From Modestobacter caceresii (GTDB lineage: Bacteria > Actinomycetota > Actinomycetes > Mycobacteriales > Geodermatophilaceae), in the NCBI RefSeq assembly GCF_000761485.1, contig NZ_JPMX01000030.1:1-58285 (forward strand): 58,285 bases of DNA, given 5' to 3'. The notes below the pieces were generated by a model. The model worked only from the letters and a program-made list of their open reading frames with translations, made no database searches and was not told the DNA's origin. The position numbers and the translations under genes are program-made. Of this stretch, positions 24,072-33,780 are shown piece by piece. The stretch's first letter is position 1. Each line of letters begins with the position of its first letter.

Positions 24072-25709
24072 ATGAACACCACCCAGCGCAGCCGGGGTCG
24101 CCTCCGGAACATGAGCATCCGGAGCAAGCTCGGTCTCGCCTTCGGTGGGGTGGGCGCCCTCGTGGTGGTCAGCGCCGCCGGTGGGGTGGCGGCGATGGGG
24201 CAGCAGCAGCACTACGCGCAGGAGATCGCCTCGACCGGCGAGGTGATCCGTGATGCCGAGACCATGCGCTTCCAGATCGCGGACGCCACCGGCTGGCAGG
24301 GCTTCGTGCTGGGCGACGTCGCTGCGTTCGGCCCGCAGGTCGCCCTGGCCGACGACTCCTACAACCGAGCCGGCTTCCTGACGAGCAAGACTGACATCTA
24401 CGCCTGGCTGGACCAGGTGGACACCGCCGGGATGTCCCCGGACGAGAAGGAGGCCTTCGCCGAGCTCCTCCCGGCGTGGGACAGCTACTACACGTGGGAC
24501 GACCAGGTGGTGGCCTGGGTGCGCGACGGGAGCCGGGAGGGCCTCGCCACGGCGATGGAGAGCATCAACGGCGGGGACGCCGGGGCCGCCTACGGCATCG
24601 TGCTGGGCATCGCGGACGAGATCGACGCGTCGGCCAACGCACGGCTCACGGACCTCCAGACGGAGCAGGAACGGGCGCAGGACCGGGCCACGCGCCTTCT
24701 CTGGCTGGCGGGCGCGCTCGCGGTCGTGCTGGCTGCTCTGCTGGCCTGGACGGTCACCCGATCGCTGGTGCGACCGCTCGGCCGGATCCGTGAGGTCGCC
24801 GACGCCCTGCGCCAGCGGGACCTGACGCGGACCACGGGGCTCACGTCCACCGATGAGGTGGGGCGTACCGGTGCGGCGCTGGACTCCGCGATCAGCGAGG
24901 TTCGGGTCCTCGTCCAGCACCTGGCCGGGTCGGCGGAGGCGGTGGCGGCCGCATCGACGGAGCTGTCGGCGTCCTCGGCGCAGATCTCGTCCTCTGCGGG
25001 GGAGACCTCGGCGCAGTCGGCCGTGGTGTCCGCGGCAGCGGAGGAGGTGTCGCGGAACGTGGCGACGGTGGCCGCGGGCGCTGAGGAGATGGGATCGGCG
25101 ATCCGGGAGATCTCCCAGAGCGTGAACGAGGCCACCCGGGTGGCGGCGCAGGCGGTGGGGGAGGCGCAGGCGACCACGGAGACGATCGAGAAGCTGGGCA
25201 CCTCGTCGCGGGAGATCGGTGCGGTGGTGAAGGCGATCACGAGCATCGCGGAGCAGACGAACCTGCTGGCGCTGAACGCCACGATCGAGGCGGCGCGGGC
25301 TGGTGAGGCGGGCAAGGGGTTCGCGGTGGTGGCGAACGAGGTGAAGGAGCTGGCGCAGGAGACGGCGCGGGCGACGGAGGACATCGCGCGGCGGGTGGAG
25401 GCGATCCAGGCCGACACGACGCGGGCGATCGATGCGATCGGCGGGATCAGCGGGGTGATCGGGAGCATCAACGACTTCCAGCTGACGATCGCCAGCGCGG
25501 TGGAGGAGCAGACGGCGACCACGCAGGAGATGTCGCGGTCGGTGCAGGAGGCGGCCGGCGGATCGACGGAGATCGCGACGAACATCGTGGGTGTGTCGGC
25601 GGCGGCGTCCTCGACCAACGAGGCCCTGGGGCAGACCCGGCAGGCGGTGGACGAGCTGTCGCAGATGGCCGGCGACCTGCGCAGCACGGTGGCCCGCTTC
25701 ACCTACTGA
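24072..25709 (+). CDS. methyl-accepting chemotaxis protein
   Basis: 545 aa. TM1 about residues 17-40 ([23 protein letters not shown]), an extracytoplasmic four-helix-bundle-like sensor to about 210, TM2 ([20 protein letters not shown]), a HAMP domain starting at [16 protein letters not shown], then a long coiled signalling domain. The hairpin tip is [20 protein letters not shown] followed by [16 protein letters not shown], which contacts CheA and CheW. No che or flagellar genes are nearby, so it is an orphan receptor. The signalling half is richer in GCG/GTG codons than the sensor half. Confidence 0.95.
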   Translation: MNTTQRSRGRLRNMSIRSKLGLAFGGVGALVVVSAAGGVAAMGQQQHYAQEIASTGEVIRDAETMRFQIADATGWQGFVLGDVAAFGPQVALADDSYNRAGFLTSKTDIYAWLDQVDTAGMSPDEKEAFAELLPAWDSYYTWDDQVVAWVRDGSREGLATAMESINGGDAGAAYGIVLGIADEIDASANARLTDLQTEQERAQDRATRLLWLAGALAVVLAALLAWTVTRSLVRPLGRIREVADALRQRDLTRTTGLTSTDEVGRTGAALDSAISEVRVLVQHLAGSAEAVAAASTELSASSAQISSSAGETSAQSAVVSAAAEEVSRNVATVAAGAEEMGSAIREISQSVNEATRVAAQAVGEAQATTETIEKLGTSSREIGAVVKAITSIAEQTNLLALNATIEAARAGEAGKGFAVVANEVKELAQETARATEDIARRVEAIQADTTRAIDAIGGISGVIGSINDFQLTIASAVEEQTATTQEMSRSVQEAAGGSTEIATNIVGVSAAASSTNEALGQTRQAVDELSQMAGDLRSTVARFTY

Positions 25710-25904
25710 GCGGAACGCCCCGCCCATCGCTCCCGGCCTCGCGGTGGAACCCGGCAGTGGAGCCAGCACCGTGGCGACGCGGTGACCGCGGACGTGCCGG
25801 GGCGGTGCGCGCAGCGCGCCACGATGGACAGACCGGCTCTCGTCGGAGAGGCCCGGGTCCAGGACATTCGGCGGTGAGCCCTGCGCACATCCCGAGGAGG
25901 ACGC

Positions 25905-27350
25905 ATGTCCACACCGACCACCCCGTACTGGGTCGCCGGCCGGCCGATGACCGGCAACGAGATGCTGGAGGTCAGTTCGCCCTACGACGGTGCCGTCGCC
26001 GGACGGACGACGGTCGCGACCGCGAGTGACGTCGAGGCGGCGGTCGCGGCCGCAGACCGGGTCCGGCACGAGTTCGCCGCGACGCCCGCCCACGTGCGGG
26101 CTGCCGCGCTGGACCACGTCTCCCGGCGGCTGTCCGAGCGCAGCGAGGAGATCGCCGCGCTCATCACGGCGGAGTCCGGCAAGCCGCTGAAGTGGTCCCG
26201 GCTGGAGGTCGCCCGCGCGGTCTCGACGTTCCGCTGGGGCGCCGAGGAGGCCCGCCGCTGGTCGGGGACGCTGCAGCGGCTGGACACCGACCCGTCCGCC
26301 ACCGGCCGCATGGCGTTGGTCCGGCGTGCTCCCCGCGGGCCGGTCCTGGGCATCGCGCCGTTCAACTTCCCGCTGAACCTGGTCGCCCACAAGGTGGCCC
26401 CGGCGATCGCGGTGGGCACCCCGATCGTCCTCAAGCCGGCGCCGGCGACGCCGTTGACGGCGCTCCTGCTGGGCGAGGTGCTGGCCGAGACCGACCTGCC
26501 GGCCGGCTCCTGGTCGGTGCTGCCGGTGCCCAACGACGTCGCCGCCCAGCTGGTGCAGGACCCGCGCCTGCCGGTGGTCTCGTTCACCGGCTCCGTCCCG
26601 GTCGGCTGGTCGATCCGGGACTCGGTGCCGCGCAAGCACGTCACCCTGGAGCTCGGTGGCAACGCGGCCGTGGTGGTCGGCCCGGACCAGGACGACGAGA
26701 AGTCGCTGTCCTGGGCCGCGACGCGGATCGCCACGTTCGCCATGTACCAGGCCGGCCAGTCCTGCATCTCGGTCCAGCGGGTGCTGGCCCACCGGGACGT
26801 CGCCGAGGGCCTCACCGAACGGCTGGTCGACGCGGTGGGCCGGCTGGCGACGGGCGACCCCACGGACCCGGCCACCGACGTCGGTCCGCTGGTCGACGAG
26901 GCCGCGGCCCGGCGGGTGGAGACCTGGGTGGACGAGGCCGTGGCAGCAGGTGCCCGGCTGCTGACCGGCGGCACCCGTGACGGTGCGACCTACGCGCCCA
27001 CGGTGCTCACCGAGGTCCCCGCGGACGCCCGGGTGGCCTGCGAGGAGGTCTTCGGCCCCGTCGTGGTGGTGGACGCCGTCGACTCGCTGGACCAGGCCTT
27101 CGCGCGGGTGAACGACAGCCGTTTCGGCCTGCAGGCGGGGGTCTTCACCCGCGACCTCCAGGTCGCCTTCCACGCTGCCCGGGTGCTGGACGTGGGAGGC
27201 GTGGTCATCGGTGACGTGCCGAGCTTCCGTGCCGACCAGATGCCCTACGGCGGGGTCAAGGACTCCGGCACCGGCCGGGAGGGCGTCCACTCGGCGATGG
27301 AGGACCTGACCGAGGAGCGCGTGCTGGTGCTCACCGGCATCGAGCTCTGA
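25905..27350 (+). CDS. aldehyde dehydrogenase, candidate succinate-semialdehyde dehydrogenase
   Basis: 481 aa. Classical ALDH: GIAPFNFPLNLVAHKVAPAI, VVLKPAPATPLTA-type NAD site, VSFTGSVPVGW, LELGGNAAVVV with Glu249, and YQAGQSCISVQRV with catalytic Cys287. ATG preceded by GAGGAGG. It is convergent with the glutamate dehydrogenase/gabT operon, so succinate semialdehyde is a reasonable substrate and would complete GABA conversion to succinate. Sequence alone does not separate this from glyceraldehyde-3-phosphate or lactaldehyde dehydrogenases of the same family. Confidence 0.85.
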   Translation: MSTPTTPYWVAGRPMTGNEMLEVSSPYDGAVAGRTTVATASDVEAAVAAADRVRHEFAATPAHVRAAALDHVSRRLSERSEEIAALITAESGKPLKWSRLEVARAVSTFRWGAEEARRWSGTLQRLDTDPSATGRMALVRRAPRGPVLGIAPFNFPLNLVAHKVAPAIAVGTPIVLKPAPATPLTALLLGEVLAETDLPAGSWSVLPVPNDVAAQLVQDPRLPVVSFTGSVPVGWSIRDSVPRKHVTLELGGNAAVVVGPDQDDEKSLSWAATRIATFAMYQAGQSCISVQRVLAHRDVAEGLTERLVDAVGRLATGDPTDPATDVGPLVDEAAARRVETWVDEAVAAGARLLTGGTRDGATYAPTVLTEVPADARVACEEVFGPVVVVDAVDSLDQAFARVNDSRFGLQAGVFTRDLQVAFHAARVLDVGGVVIGDVPSFRADQMPYGGVKDSGTGREGVHSAMEDLTEERVLVLTGIEL

Positions 27351-27364
27351 CCCCTCCGGCAGGG

Positions 27365-27400
27365 CGCGGGGCCCCGGTCCGGGTGGACCGGGGCCCCGCG
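27365..27400. terminator. bidirectional stem-loop between convergent genes
   Basis: Perfect 16-base arms CGCGGGGCCCCGGTCC (27365-27380) and GGACCGGGGCCCCGCG (27385-27400) around GGGT. It separates the aldehyde dehydrogenase (plus) from the glutamate dehydrogenase (minus). Confidence 0.85.
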
Positions 27401-27416
27401 CGCACGGAGGACCGGA

Positions 27417-30400
27417 TCAGCCCCGGGCCACGGCCTGGGCCAGGCGGTGCAGCTCGGCGGTCAGCACGGCGAGCACCGCCACCACGTCGTCCCGGGCGGC
27501 GGAGGCCGCATCCCGGGCGCCGCTGAACCGGGCGGCGGCTGCGCCGTGGCGACGGAGCAGGCCGGCGACGTCCCCGGCCGCCGTCCGCATGAGCGCGCGG
27601 GTCAGCGTCAGCCGGTGGGTGTCGAGCTCGTCGCGGAGCGCCGCCTTCGCCGCCAGCACCCAGTGCGAGTCGGTCGGCGCATCGCCGGCGCCGGCGCGAG
27701 CGGCCGGGAGACCCAGCGCTTCACCGAACTCCACGTGGGCGTCGACGACCGCGGCGATCGGGATGCCCGTCTCCTCGGCCAGCTCGCCGAGCTCCAGCAC
27801 GTCGGTCAGGCAGCCCAGGGCGGCGATCCCTGCGGCCAGTTCCGCACCGGCGCCGGCAGCGAGCAGGTCGGCGTGCAGGCGCCGCGCCCGGTTGGCGTCC
27901 AGACCTGGGCGCGCCAGCCAGCCGTCGGTCCCCAGCTGCCCGACGAGCCCGGCCAGCCGCGGAGCGGCCGCGGTGAGCTGCGCCGGCTCCGGGAAGCGGC
28001 GCAGCAGCCGGTCCGCTGCGTGCTCGACGGCCCGTTGCAGCTCCGGCAGGGCGAGCCGCTCCACCGCCAGCGGCACGTCGTCGTCGACCAGGGCCCACAG
28101 CGGGTCGAGGCCGAGCACCTGGGCCGCTGCGGCGAACGCCCGGGCGCCGATCGGCGTGCCGACCCCGTGCCGCTCCTCCAGCCGGTGGAGGAACCCGGGG
28201 CCGACCCGGTTCACCAGGTCGTTGGCCAACTGCGTCGCGGTGATCTCCCGGGCCAGCGGGTGGGCGGCGATGCGGTCGGGCCAGCGCTCGCGCACCGCCT
28301 GCGGGAAGTACCCCAGCAGCACCGTGCCCAGTGCCGGGTCGTCGGGCAGCGAGCTGGCCAGCAGCTCCGCCCGCACCAGGTTCTTGGAGTAGGCCAGCAG
28401 CACGGCCGCCTCCGGGCGGGTCAGCCCGCCGCCGGCCTGCCGGAGCCGGTCGACCTCCGCCTCCGACGGCAGGTGCTCCAGCCGGCGGTCCAGGCTCGAC
28501 TGCCGCTCCAGGTCACGGATGAGCCCGGCGTGCCGGTCGAGGAGGAAGGGCGCCTGGTCGGCGCAGACGGACAGGGCGCGTGCCTGCAGCGCGCTGTCCG
28601 CCAGGACGGCCACGGCCACCTCGTCGGTCATCGCGCGCAGCAGCTCGTCGCGCTCCGCCACGGTCAGCTCGCCGTCGGCCACCGGCCCGCCGAGGAGCAC
28701 CTTGAGGTTCACCTCGCGGTCGGAGGTGTCCACGCCGGCGGAGTTGTCGATGAAGTCGGTGTTCACTCGCACCCCAGCCCGGGCCGCCGCGACCCGCGCC
28801 CGCTGGGTGAGGCCCAGGTTGCCCCCCTCGCCGACGATCCGGCAGCGCAGCTCGCCGGCGGTCACCCGCACCGGGTCGTTGGCCCGGTCGCCCACCTCCG
28901 CGTCGGTCTCGTCGTCGGCCCGGACGTAGGTGCCGATGCCGCCGTTCCACAGCAGGTCGACGGGCGCGCGGAGCACCGCCCGGATCAGCTCCGCCGGTGA
29001 CAGCTCGGTCGCGGACACCCCCAGTCGCCGCTGCACCTGCGCGGACAGCGGCACGCTCTTCGCGTCCCGCCGGTGCACGCCCCCACCTGTGGAGATCGCG
29101 GCCGGGTCGTAGTCCGCCCAGGACGACGTGGGCAGGTCGGCGAGCCGCCGGCGCTCGGCGAGGGCCGCATCCGGATCCGGGTCGGGGTCCAGGAAGACGT
29201 GCCGGTGGTCGAAGGCGGCCACCAGGCGGAGCTGCGGGGACAGCAGCATGCCGTTGCCGAAGACGTCCCCGGACATGTCGCCGATGCCGACCACCGTCAC
29301 CGGGTCGGTGTCCACGTCGGTGCCCAGCTCGCGCAGGTGCCGGCGCACGGGGACCCACGCGCCGCGCGCGGTGATGCCCATGGCCTTGTGGTCGTAGCCG
29401 GTCGACCCCCCGGAGGCGAATGCGTCGCCGAGCCAGTGCCCGCGCTCGACCGCCGCGGCGTTGGCCAGGTCGGAGAAGGTGGCCGTCCCCTTGTCCGCGG
29501 CGACCACCAGGTAGGAATCCGGGCCGTCGTGCACCACGGTGCGGTCCGGGTGCACGACGGCGCCGTCGACGAGGTCGTCGGTGACGTCCAGCAGCCCCTC
29601 GACGAAGGTGCGGTAGGCCGCGGACACCTTCTCGCGCAGCGCCTCCCGATCGAGGTCGCGGACGTCCTCGCGCAGCACGAAGGCGCCCTTGGCCCCGGCC
29701 GGGACGATGACCGCGTTCTTCACCTGCTGGGCCTTGAACAGGCCGAGCACCTCGGTGCGGAAGTCGTCGGGACGCTCGGACCAGCGGATCCCGCCGCGGG
29801 CCACCGGTGCTCCCCGCAGGTGCAGCCCCTCCATGGTGGGGGAGCAGACGAACGTCTCCACCCAGGGCCGTGGCGCGGGCAGGAACGGCAGTTGCTGCGA
29901 GTCGATCTTGAGGGTGAGCTGCCGCCACGGCCGGCCCGTGGCGTCGGTCCGGAAGGCGTTGGTGCGCAGGACGGCGGACAGGACGAGGTGGAGCCCGCGG
30001 AGGATCCGGTCCTCGTCGAGGGTCGTCGTCCGGGCCAGCAGGTCCTCGATCTCGCCGGCCACCCGTTCGGCGACCACCGGATCGACGCGGTCGGGGTCGT
30101 GGCGGGCGGTGAAGTGGTGCACCAGCGCGCGGGCGAGGTCAGGGGCGGCGAGGACGGTCCGCTCGACGTAGCCGCGGGACAGCCCGAGGCCGGTCTGGGC
30201 GAGGAACCGGCAGGCGGCGCGGAGCACCGTCACGTCCGCCACGGAGAGGCCGGCGGTCACGGTCAGCCGGGAGAGCCCGTCGAGCTCGGTCTCGCCGGCC
30301 CACGCTGCGGCCAGGACCGCATCGAGCGCCGGCAGCGCCGTGGTGGCGTCGACCCCCGGGGGGAGCAGCAGCTCCAGGCGGTACGGCGCCGTCCCGTCGT

Positions 30401-30629
30401 CGTCCGGGGGGGCCGGGAGTGCCACCCCCGGAAGTGCCACCTCCGGCAGTGCCACGGCGTCGGCCACCCGCACGCCGAGCCGCTCGAAGACCGGGACGAC
30501 GTCGGCGAGCAGCGGACGGCCCGCCGGCCAGGTCGCGACCACGCTGAGCCGCCCGTGGTCGGCCGCGCCGTCCGGGGCCGGGCGGAGCGTCACCCGACCG
30601 TCGGGCCGGACGGCGGTCGGGGCGCCCAT
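27417..30629 (-). CDS. NAD-specific glutamate dehydrogenase, short form
   Basis: 1070 aa. Oxidises glutamate to 2-oxoglutarate and ammonium with NAD. Core motifs of the large bacterial NAD-GDH family: LKIDSQQLPFLPAPRPWVET, GAPVARGGIRWSERPDDF, TEVLGLFKAQQVKNAVIVPA followed by GAKGAF (substrate lysines), VVGIGDMSGDVFGNGML (nucleotide fold), LWNGGIGTYVRADDE, CRIVGEGGNLGLTQ and NTDFIDNSAGVDTSDREVN. The usual 180-kDa bacterial enzyme is about 1600 aa; the ~500-residue N-terminal regulatory region is missing. ATG at 30629 overlaps the gabT stop, so the short form is not a frameshift artefact at the start. Recycles glutamate formed by GabT. Confidence 0.9.
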   Translation of the reverse strand: MGAPTAVRPDGRVTLRPAPDGAADHGRLSVVATWPAGRPLLADVVPVFERLGVRVADAVALPEVALPGVALPAPPDDDGTAPYRLELLLPPGVDATTALPALDAVLAAAWAGETELDGLSRLTVTAGLSVADVTVLRAACRFLAQTGLGLSRGYVERTVLAAPDLARALVHHFTARHDPDRVDPVVAERVAGEIEDLLARTTTLDEDRILRGLHLVLSAVLRTNAFRTDATGRPWRQLTLKIDSQQLPFLPAPRPWVETFVCSPTMEGLHLRGAPVARGGIRWSERPDDFRTEVLGLFKAQQVKNAVIVPAGAKGAFVLREDVRDLDREALREKVSAAYRTFVEGLLDVTDDLVDGAVVHPDRTVVHDGPDSYLVVAADKGTATFSDLANAAAVERGHWLGDAFASGGSTGYDHKAMGITARGAWVPVRRHLRELGTDVDTDPVTVVGIGDMSGDVFGNGMLLSPQLRLVAAFDHRHVFLDPDPDPDAALAERRRLADLPTSSWADYDPAAISTGGGVHRRDAKSVPLSAQVQRRLGVSATELSPAELIRAVLRAPVDLLWNGGIGTYVRADDETDAEVGDRANDPVRVTAGELRCRIVGEGGNLGLTQRARVAAARAGVRVNTDFIDNSAGVDTSDREVNLKVLLGGPVADGELTVAERDELLRAMTDEVAVAVLADSALQARALSVCADQAPFLLDRHAGLIRDLERQSSLDRRLEHLPSEAEVDRLRQAGGGLTRPEAAVLLAYSKNLVRAELLASSLPDDPALGTVLLGYFPQAVRERWPDRIAAHPLAREITATQLANDLVNRVGPGFLHRLEERHGVGTPIGARAFAAAAQVLGLDPLWALVDDDVPLAVERLALPELQRAVEHAADRLLRRFPEPAQLTAAAPRLAGLVGQLGTDGWLARPGLDANRARRLHADLLAAGAGAELAAGIAALGCLTDVLELGELAEETGIPIAAVVDAHVEFGEALGLPAARAGAGDAPTDSHWVLAAKAALRDELDTHRLTLTRALMRTAAGDVAGLLRRHGAAAARFSGARDAASAARDDVVAVLAVLTAELHRLAQAVARG

Positions 30630-31984
30630 CAGGCCGGGGCGGCGGCCGCGAACGCGGCGGCCAGGACGTCGAGCGCCTCGGTGAGCAGGTCCTGCCCGAT
30701 GACCAGCGGCGGCAGGAAGCGCAGGACGTTGCCGTACGTGCCGGCGGTGAGGACGACGACGCCCTGCGCGTGGCAGGCGCGGGCGATGCTGGCCGCGAGC
30801 CCGGGGTCGGGCTCGGTGGTGCCCGGCCGGACGATCTCCACCGCGATCATCGCGCCCCGGCCGCGGACGTCCCCGATGGCCGGCGTCTCCTGCTGGAGCG
30901 CACGCAGCCGCGGCAGCATGGTCGCCCCGATGGCGCGGGCGGCTGCGGCGAGGTCCAGGTCGCGCATCGTGCCGATCGAGGCCAGCGCCGCCGCGCAGGC
31001 GACCGGGTTGCCGCCGTAGGTCCCGCCGAGCCCACCGGGGTGCACGGCGTCCATCAGGTCGGCACGTCCGGTCACCGCCGCCAGCGGCAGGCCACCCGCC
31101 ATGCCCTTGGCCAGCGTGATCAGACCGGGGACGACGCCCTCGTCCGCGCAGGCGAACCAGTCGCCGGTCCGGCAGAAACCGGTCTGCACCTCGTCGGCGA
31201 TGAACACCGCGCCGGCCGCCCGGCACCACTCGGCGATCGCCGGCAGGAAGCCCGGCGCGGGTACGACGAAGCCGCCCTCGCCCTGCACCGGCTCGATCAG
31301 CACGGCGGCGACGTTGCCGGCGCCGACCTGGGCCTCGATCTGGGCCAGCGCGCGGGCCGCGGCCTCGGCGCCGGTCATGCCCGCGGGGTCGCGGAACGGG
31401 TAGGACATCGGCACCCGGTAGACCTCGGGCGCGAACGGGCCGAAGCCCTGCTTGTAGGGCATCGACTTGGCGGTCATCGCCATCGTCAGGTTGGTGCGCC
31501 CGTGGTAGGCGTGGTCGAAGACGACGACGGCCTGCCGGCCGGTGGCGGACCGGGCGATCTTGACGGCGTTCTCCACGGCCTCCGAGCCGGTGTTGAACAG
31601 CGCCGACCGCTTCTCGTGGTCGCCGGGGGTGATCGCCGCCAGCTCTTCGCAGACGGCGACGTAGCCCTCGTAGGGCGTGACCATGAAGCATGTGTGGGTG
31701 AACTCCGCGACCTGCTGCTGCACCGCGGCGACCACCCGGGGGGCGGCGTTGCCGACGTTCACCACGGCGATGCCCGAGCCGAGGTCGATGAGCGAGTTGC
31801 CGTCCACGTCGACCAGCACGCCGCCGCCGGCACGCGCGACGAAGACCGGCAGCGTGGTGCCCACGCCGGCGGAGACGGTCGCTGCCCGGCGCGCCAGCAG
31901 CTCGCGGGAACGCGGCCCGGGGATCTCGGTGACCTGCCGCCGCTCCTGAGGCAGGGCGACGGGAGGGGTGAGCAGATCGGTCAC
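30629..31984 (-). CDS. gabT: 4-aminobutyrate aminotransferase
   Basis: 451 aa, class III PLP aminotransferase. Transfers the amino group of GABA to 2-oxoglutarate, giving succinate semialdehyde and glutamate. Seen: ALFNTGSEAVENAVKIAR, VVVFDHAYHGRTNLTMAMTA, EPVQGEGGFVVP, FIADEVQTGFCRTG with Asp264, and TLAKGMAGGLPLAAVTGR with the PLP Lys293. GTG start at 31984 with GGAGG six bases upstream. First gene of a two-gene operon with the glutamate dehydrogenase, divergent from the PucR regulator. Confidence 0.93.
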   Translation of the reverse strand: MTDLLTPPVALPQERRQVTEIPGPRSRELLARRAATVSAGVGTTLPVFVARAGGGVLVDVDGNSLIDLGSGIAVVNVGNAAPRVVAAVQQQVAEFTHTCFMVTPYEGYVAVCEELAAITPGDHEKRSALFNTGSEAVENAVKIARSATGRQAVVVFDHAYHGRTNLTMAMTAKSMPYKQGFGPFAPEVYRVPMSYPFRDPAGMTGAEAAARALAQIEAQVGAGNVAAVLIEPVQGEGGFVVPAPGFLPAIAEWCRAAGAVFIADEVQTGFCRTGDWFACADEGVVPGLITLAKGMAGGLPLAAVTGRADLMDAVHPGGLGGTYGGNPVACAAALASIGTMRDLDLAAAARAIGATMLPRLRALQQETPAIGDVRGRGAMIAVEIVRPGTTEPDPGLAASIARACHAQGVVVLTAGTYGNVLRFLPPLVIGQDLLTEALDVLAAAFAAAAPA

Positions 31985-32168
31985 GGTGTTCCTCCGGGGA
32001 TCGGGGTCCCGCGGTTCCCACCTCTCGGGGGCGGCGACCCGTGCACGAGTCTCGGCGCGGGCGCGCCCCGCAGGTAGTGTCCGGACCGGTGCGCGGAGGC
32101 GCGCCGACTGTCCAATCCGGCGTCGCGGAGGCATCCGCCGCCCGTCCCGCTCAGCCCGTGGAGGCCTC

Positions 32169-33677
32169 GTGCCGGTGACCGTTGCCACCCTCGTCGGCAA
32201 CCTGGCTCTGGACCTGCGCCTGCTGACCGCCGGGGCAGCCGTCGACCGTCCGGTCTCCTGGGTGCACGTCAGCGAGCTGGCCGACCCGACGCCGTTCCTC
32301 GAGGGCGGGGAGCTCCTGCTCATCACCGGGGTCGCGCTCCGGAACGGCGCGCAGGCCGAGGACTACGTCGCCCGCCTGGTCGCCGCCGGTGTCGTCGGTC
32401 TCGGGTTCGGCACGGGGGTCGGCCGGGACGACGTGCCGCCGGAGCTGGTCGCGGCGGCCGAGGGAAGCGGCCTGGCCCTGCTGGAGGTGCCCCGGCCGAC
32501 GCCGTTCATCGCGATCTCCCGCACCGTGTCGGCGGCGCTGGCGGCCGACGAGTACGCGGCCGTGACCCGGGCGGCCTCGGCGCAGCAGGAGCTGACCCGG
32601 GCCGCGCTGGCGCCGGGTGCGCCGGCGACCGTGCTGGAGCGGCTGGCCCGGCAGGTCGGTGGCTGGGTGCTGCTGGCGGACGCGGCCGGGGCACCCCTCG
32701 AGGCGGTGCCGGCCACGGCGGCCCGGCGGGCGGTGGAGCTGCGGCCGGAGCTGGACCGGCTGCGCGGGCTGCGGGCGCCGGCCAGCGCGGCGCTGTCCTC
32801 CCCGGACGAGACCGTGCTCGTGCAGTCGCTGGGCAGCGGCGCACGGATCCGGGGCTTCCTGGCCGTGGGCAGCCCGGGGGTGCTGCCGGCGTCGGAGCGC
32901 CACGTCGTCAACGCTGCGGTGCTGCTGCTCACGCTCCGGCTCGAGCAGTCCCGGGCCCTGGACAGCGCGATGGCCTCGCTGCGGGCGGCGCTGCTGCGTC
33001 TGCTGCTGGCCGGGGAGGACGCCGCGGTCGCCGAGGTGGTCGCCGAGCTCGGCGGGCAGCTGCCGGGGCAGCCGTTGACCGTCGTCGTCGTCCTCGGGTC
33101 GTCCGCCCAGCGGGCCGCGGTGGTGGACGTCGCCGCTGATGCGTCGGCCCGGGAGCGCGCTCCGTTCTTCTCCGCGGAGCTGGACGGCGCGCTGGTGCTC
33201 CTCGTCGCCTCGGACGGCGCGGTGTCCGGCCGGCTGGCGGCGCTGGCCGACCGGGTCCCCGGCGCGTCGTGGGGCAGCTCGGTGCCCGGGACGTGGTCCC
33301 GGCTGGCCGAGGCCGTCCGGCAGGCGCGGCAGGCCGCGGAGCACGGCCGGGTCCGGGGAGCCCGGGTCACCGCGTTCGCCGACCTGGCGATCCCCGGGCT
33401 CGCCGGGCTGCTCGACCCGGCCACGACGCAGGCGTTCGCCGAGGCACTGCTCGCCCCGCTGACCGCGGCGGACCGGACCAGCGCCGGTGACCTGGTGGAG
33501 TCCGTGCGGGTCTGGCTGGCCCACCACGGCCAGTGGGAGCCGGCGGCGACCCAGCTCGGCGTCCACCGGCACACCCTGCGCAAGCGGGTGCGACGGGCAG
33601 CGGACCTGCTCGGCCGCGACCTGGACCAGCCGGGCACCCGAGCCGAGCTGTGGCTCGCGCTGCATCCGCCTGTCTGA
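32169..33677 (+). CDS. PucR-family transcriptional regulator (candidate GABA-pathway activator)
   Basis: 502 aa. N-terminal PucR domain (about 1-125: VSWVHVSELADPTPFLEGGE, LLLITGVALRNGAQAEDYVA), a middle GGDEF-like/CdaR region, and a C-terminal HTH_30 domain with WEPAATQLGVHRHTLRKRVR. GTG at 32169 follows GGAGG; a second GTG at 32175 is possible. Divergent from gabT, the arrangement of known PucR-type GABA activators such as GabR of Corynebacterium glutamicum. Effector is probably GABA or succinate semialdehyde. Confidence 0.88.
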   Translation: MPVTVATLVGNLALDLRLLTAGAAVDRPVSWVHVSELADPTPFLEGGELLLITGVALRNGAQAEDYVARLVAAGVVGLGFGTGVGRDDVPPELVAAAEGSGLALLEVPRPTPFIAISRTVSAALAADEYAAVTRAASAQQELTRAALAPGAPATVLERLARQVGGWVLLADAAGAPLEAVPATAARRAVELRPELDRLRGLRAPASAALSSPDETVLVQSLGSGARIRGFLAVGSPGVLPASERHVVNAAVLLLTLRLEQSRALDSAMASLRAALLRLLLAGEDAAVAEVVAELGGQLPGQPLTVVVVLGSSAQRAAVVDVAADASARERAPFFSAELDGALVLLVASDGAVSGRLAALADRVPGASWGSSVPGTWSRLAEAVRQARQAAEHGRVRGARVTAFADLAIPGLAGLLDPATTQAFAEALLAPLTAADRTSAGDLVESVRVWLAHHGQWEPAATQLGVHRHTLRKRVRRAADLLGRDLDQPGTRAELWLALHPPV

Positions 33678-33686
33678 GCCCGGCCC

Positions 33687-33703
33687 ACCCCGGGAACCGG
33701 GGT
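33687..33703 (+). terminator. short stem-loop after the PucR gene
   Basis: ACCCCGG / CCGGGGT with a GAA loop, ten bases after the stop codon. Plausible terminator; stem is only seven base pairs. Confidence 0.45.
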
Positions 33704-33751
33704 TCACCCTCCGACTACCGATATTCTCCGCTGTCGAGCAAGGTTGAGACG

Positions 33752-33762
33752 ACGGAATCCGT
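33752..33762. promoter_or_regulatory. palindrome ACGGA-A-TCCGT upstream of the Lrp gene
   Basis: Perfect 5-base inverted arms 19 bases before the Lrp ATG, the position expected for an autoregulatory operator. The same half-site recurs as ACGGATA...TATCCGT in the dehydrogenase/permease gap at 39186-39227. Confidence 0.45.
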
Positions 33763-33780
33763 ATCCACGAGGTGGGTGAC

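Noticed and set aside
24072-25709. Recent horizontal transfer or gene conversion of the signalling half of the chemoreceptor
   Set aside because: Codon shift toward GCG/GTG is visible, but this domain is strongly conserved and the shift may simply reflect its Ala/Val-rich sequence; no comparison is available.
24054-27290. 1078-aa open frame on the minus strand across the chemoreceptor and aldehyde dehydrogenase
   Set aside because: It is the antisense shadow of two well-supported genes. Composition is low-complexity His/Arg/Gly/Pro with no motif, as expected from GC-rich antisense frames.
32169-33677. Purine catabolism regulator reading of the PucR-family gene
   Set aside because: No purine genes are adjacent; the divergent gabT operon makes a GABA-pathway role more likely.
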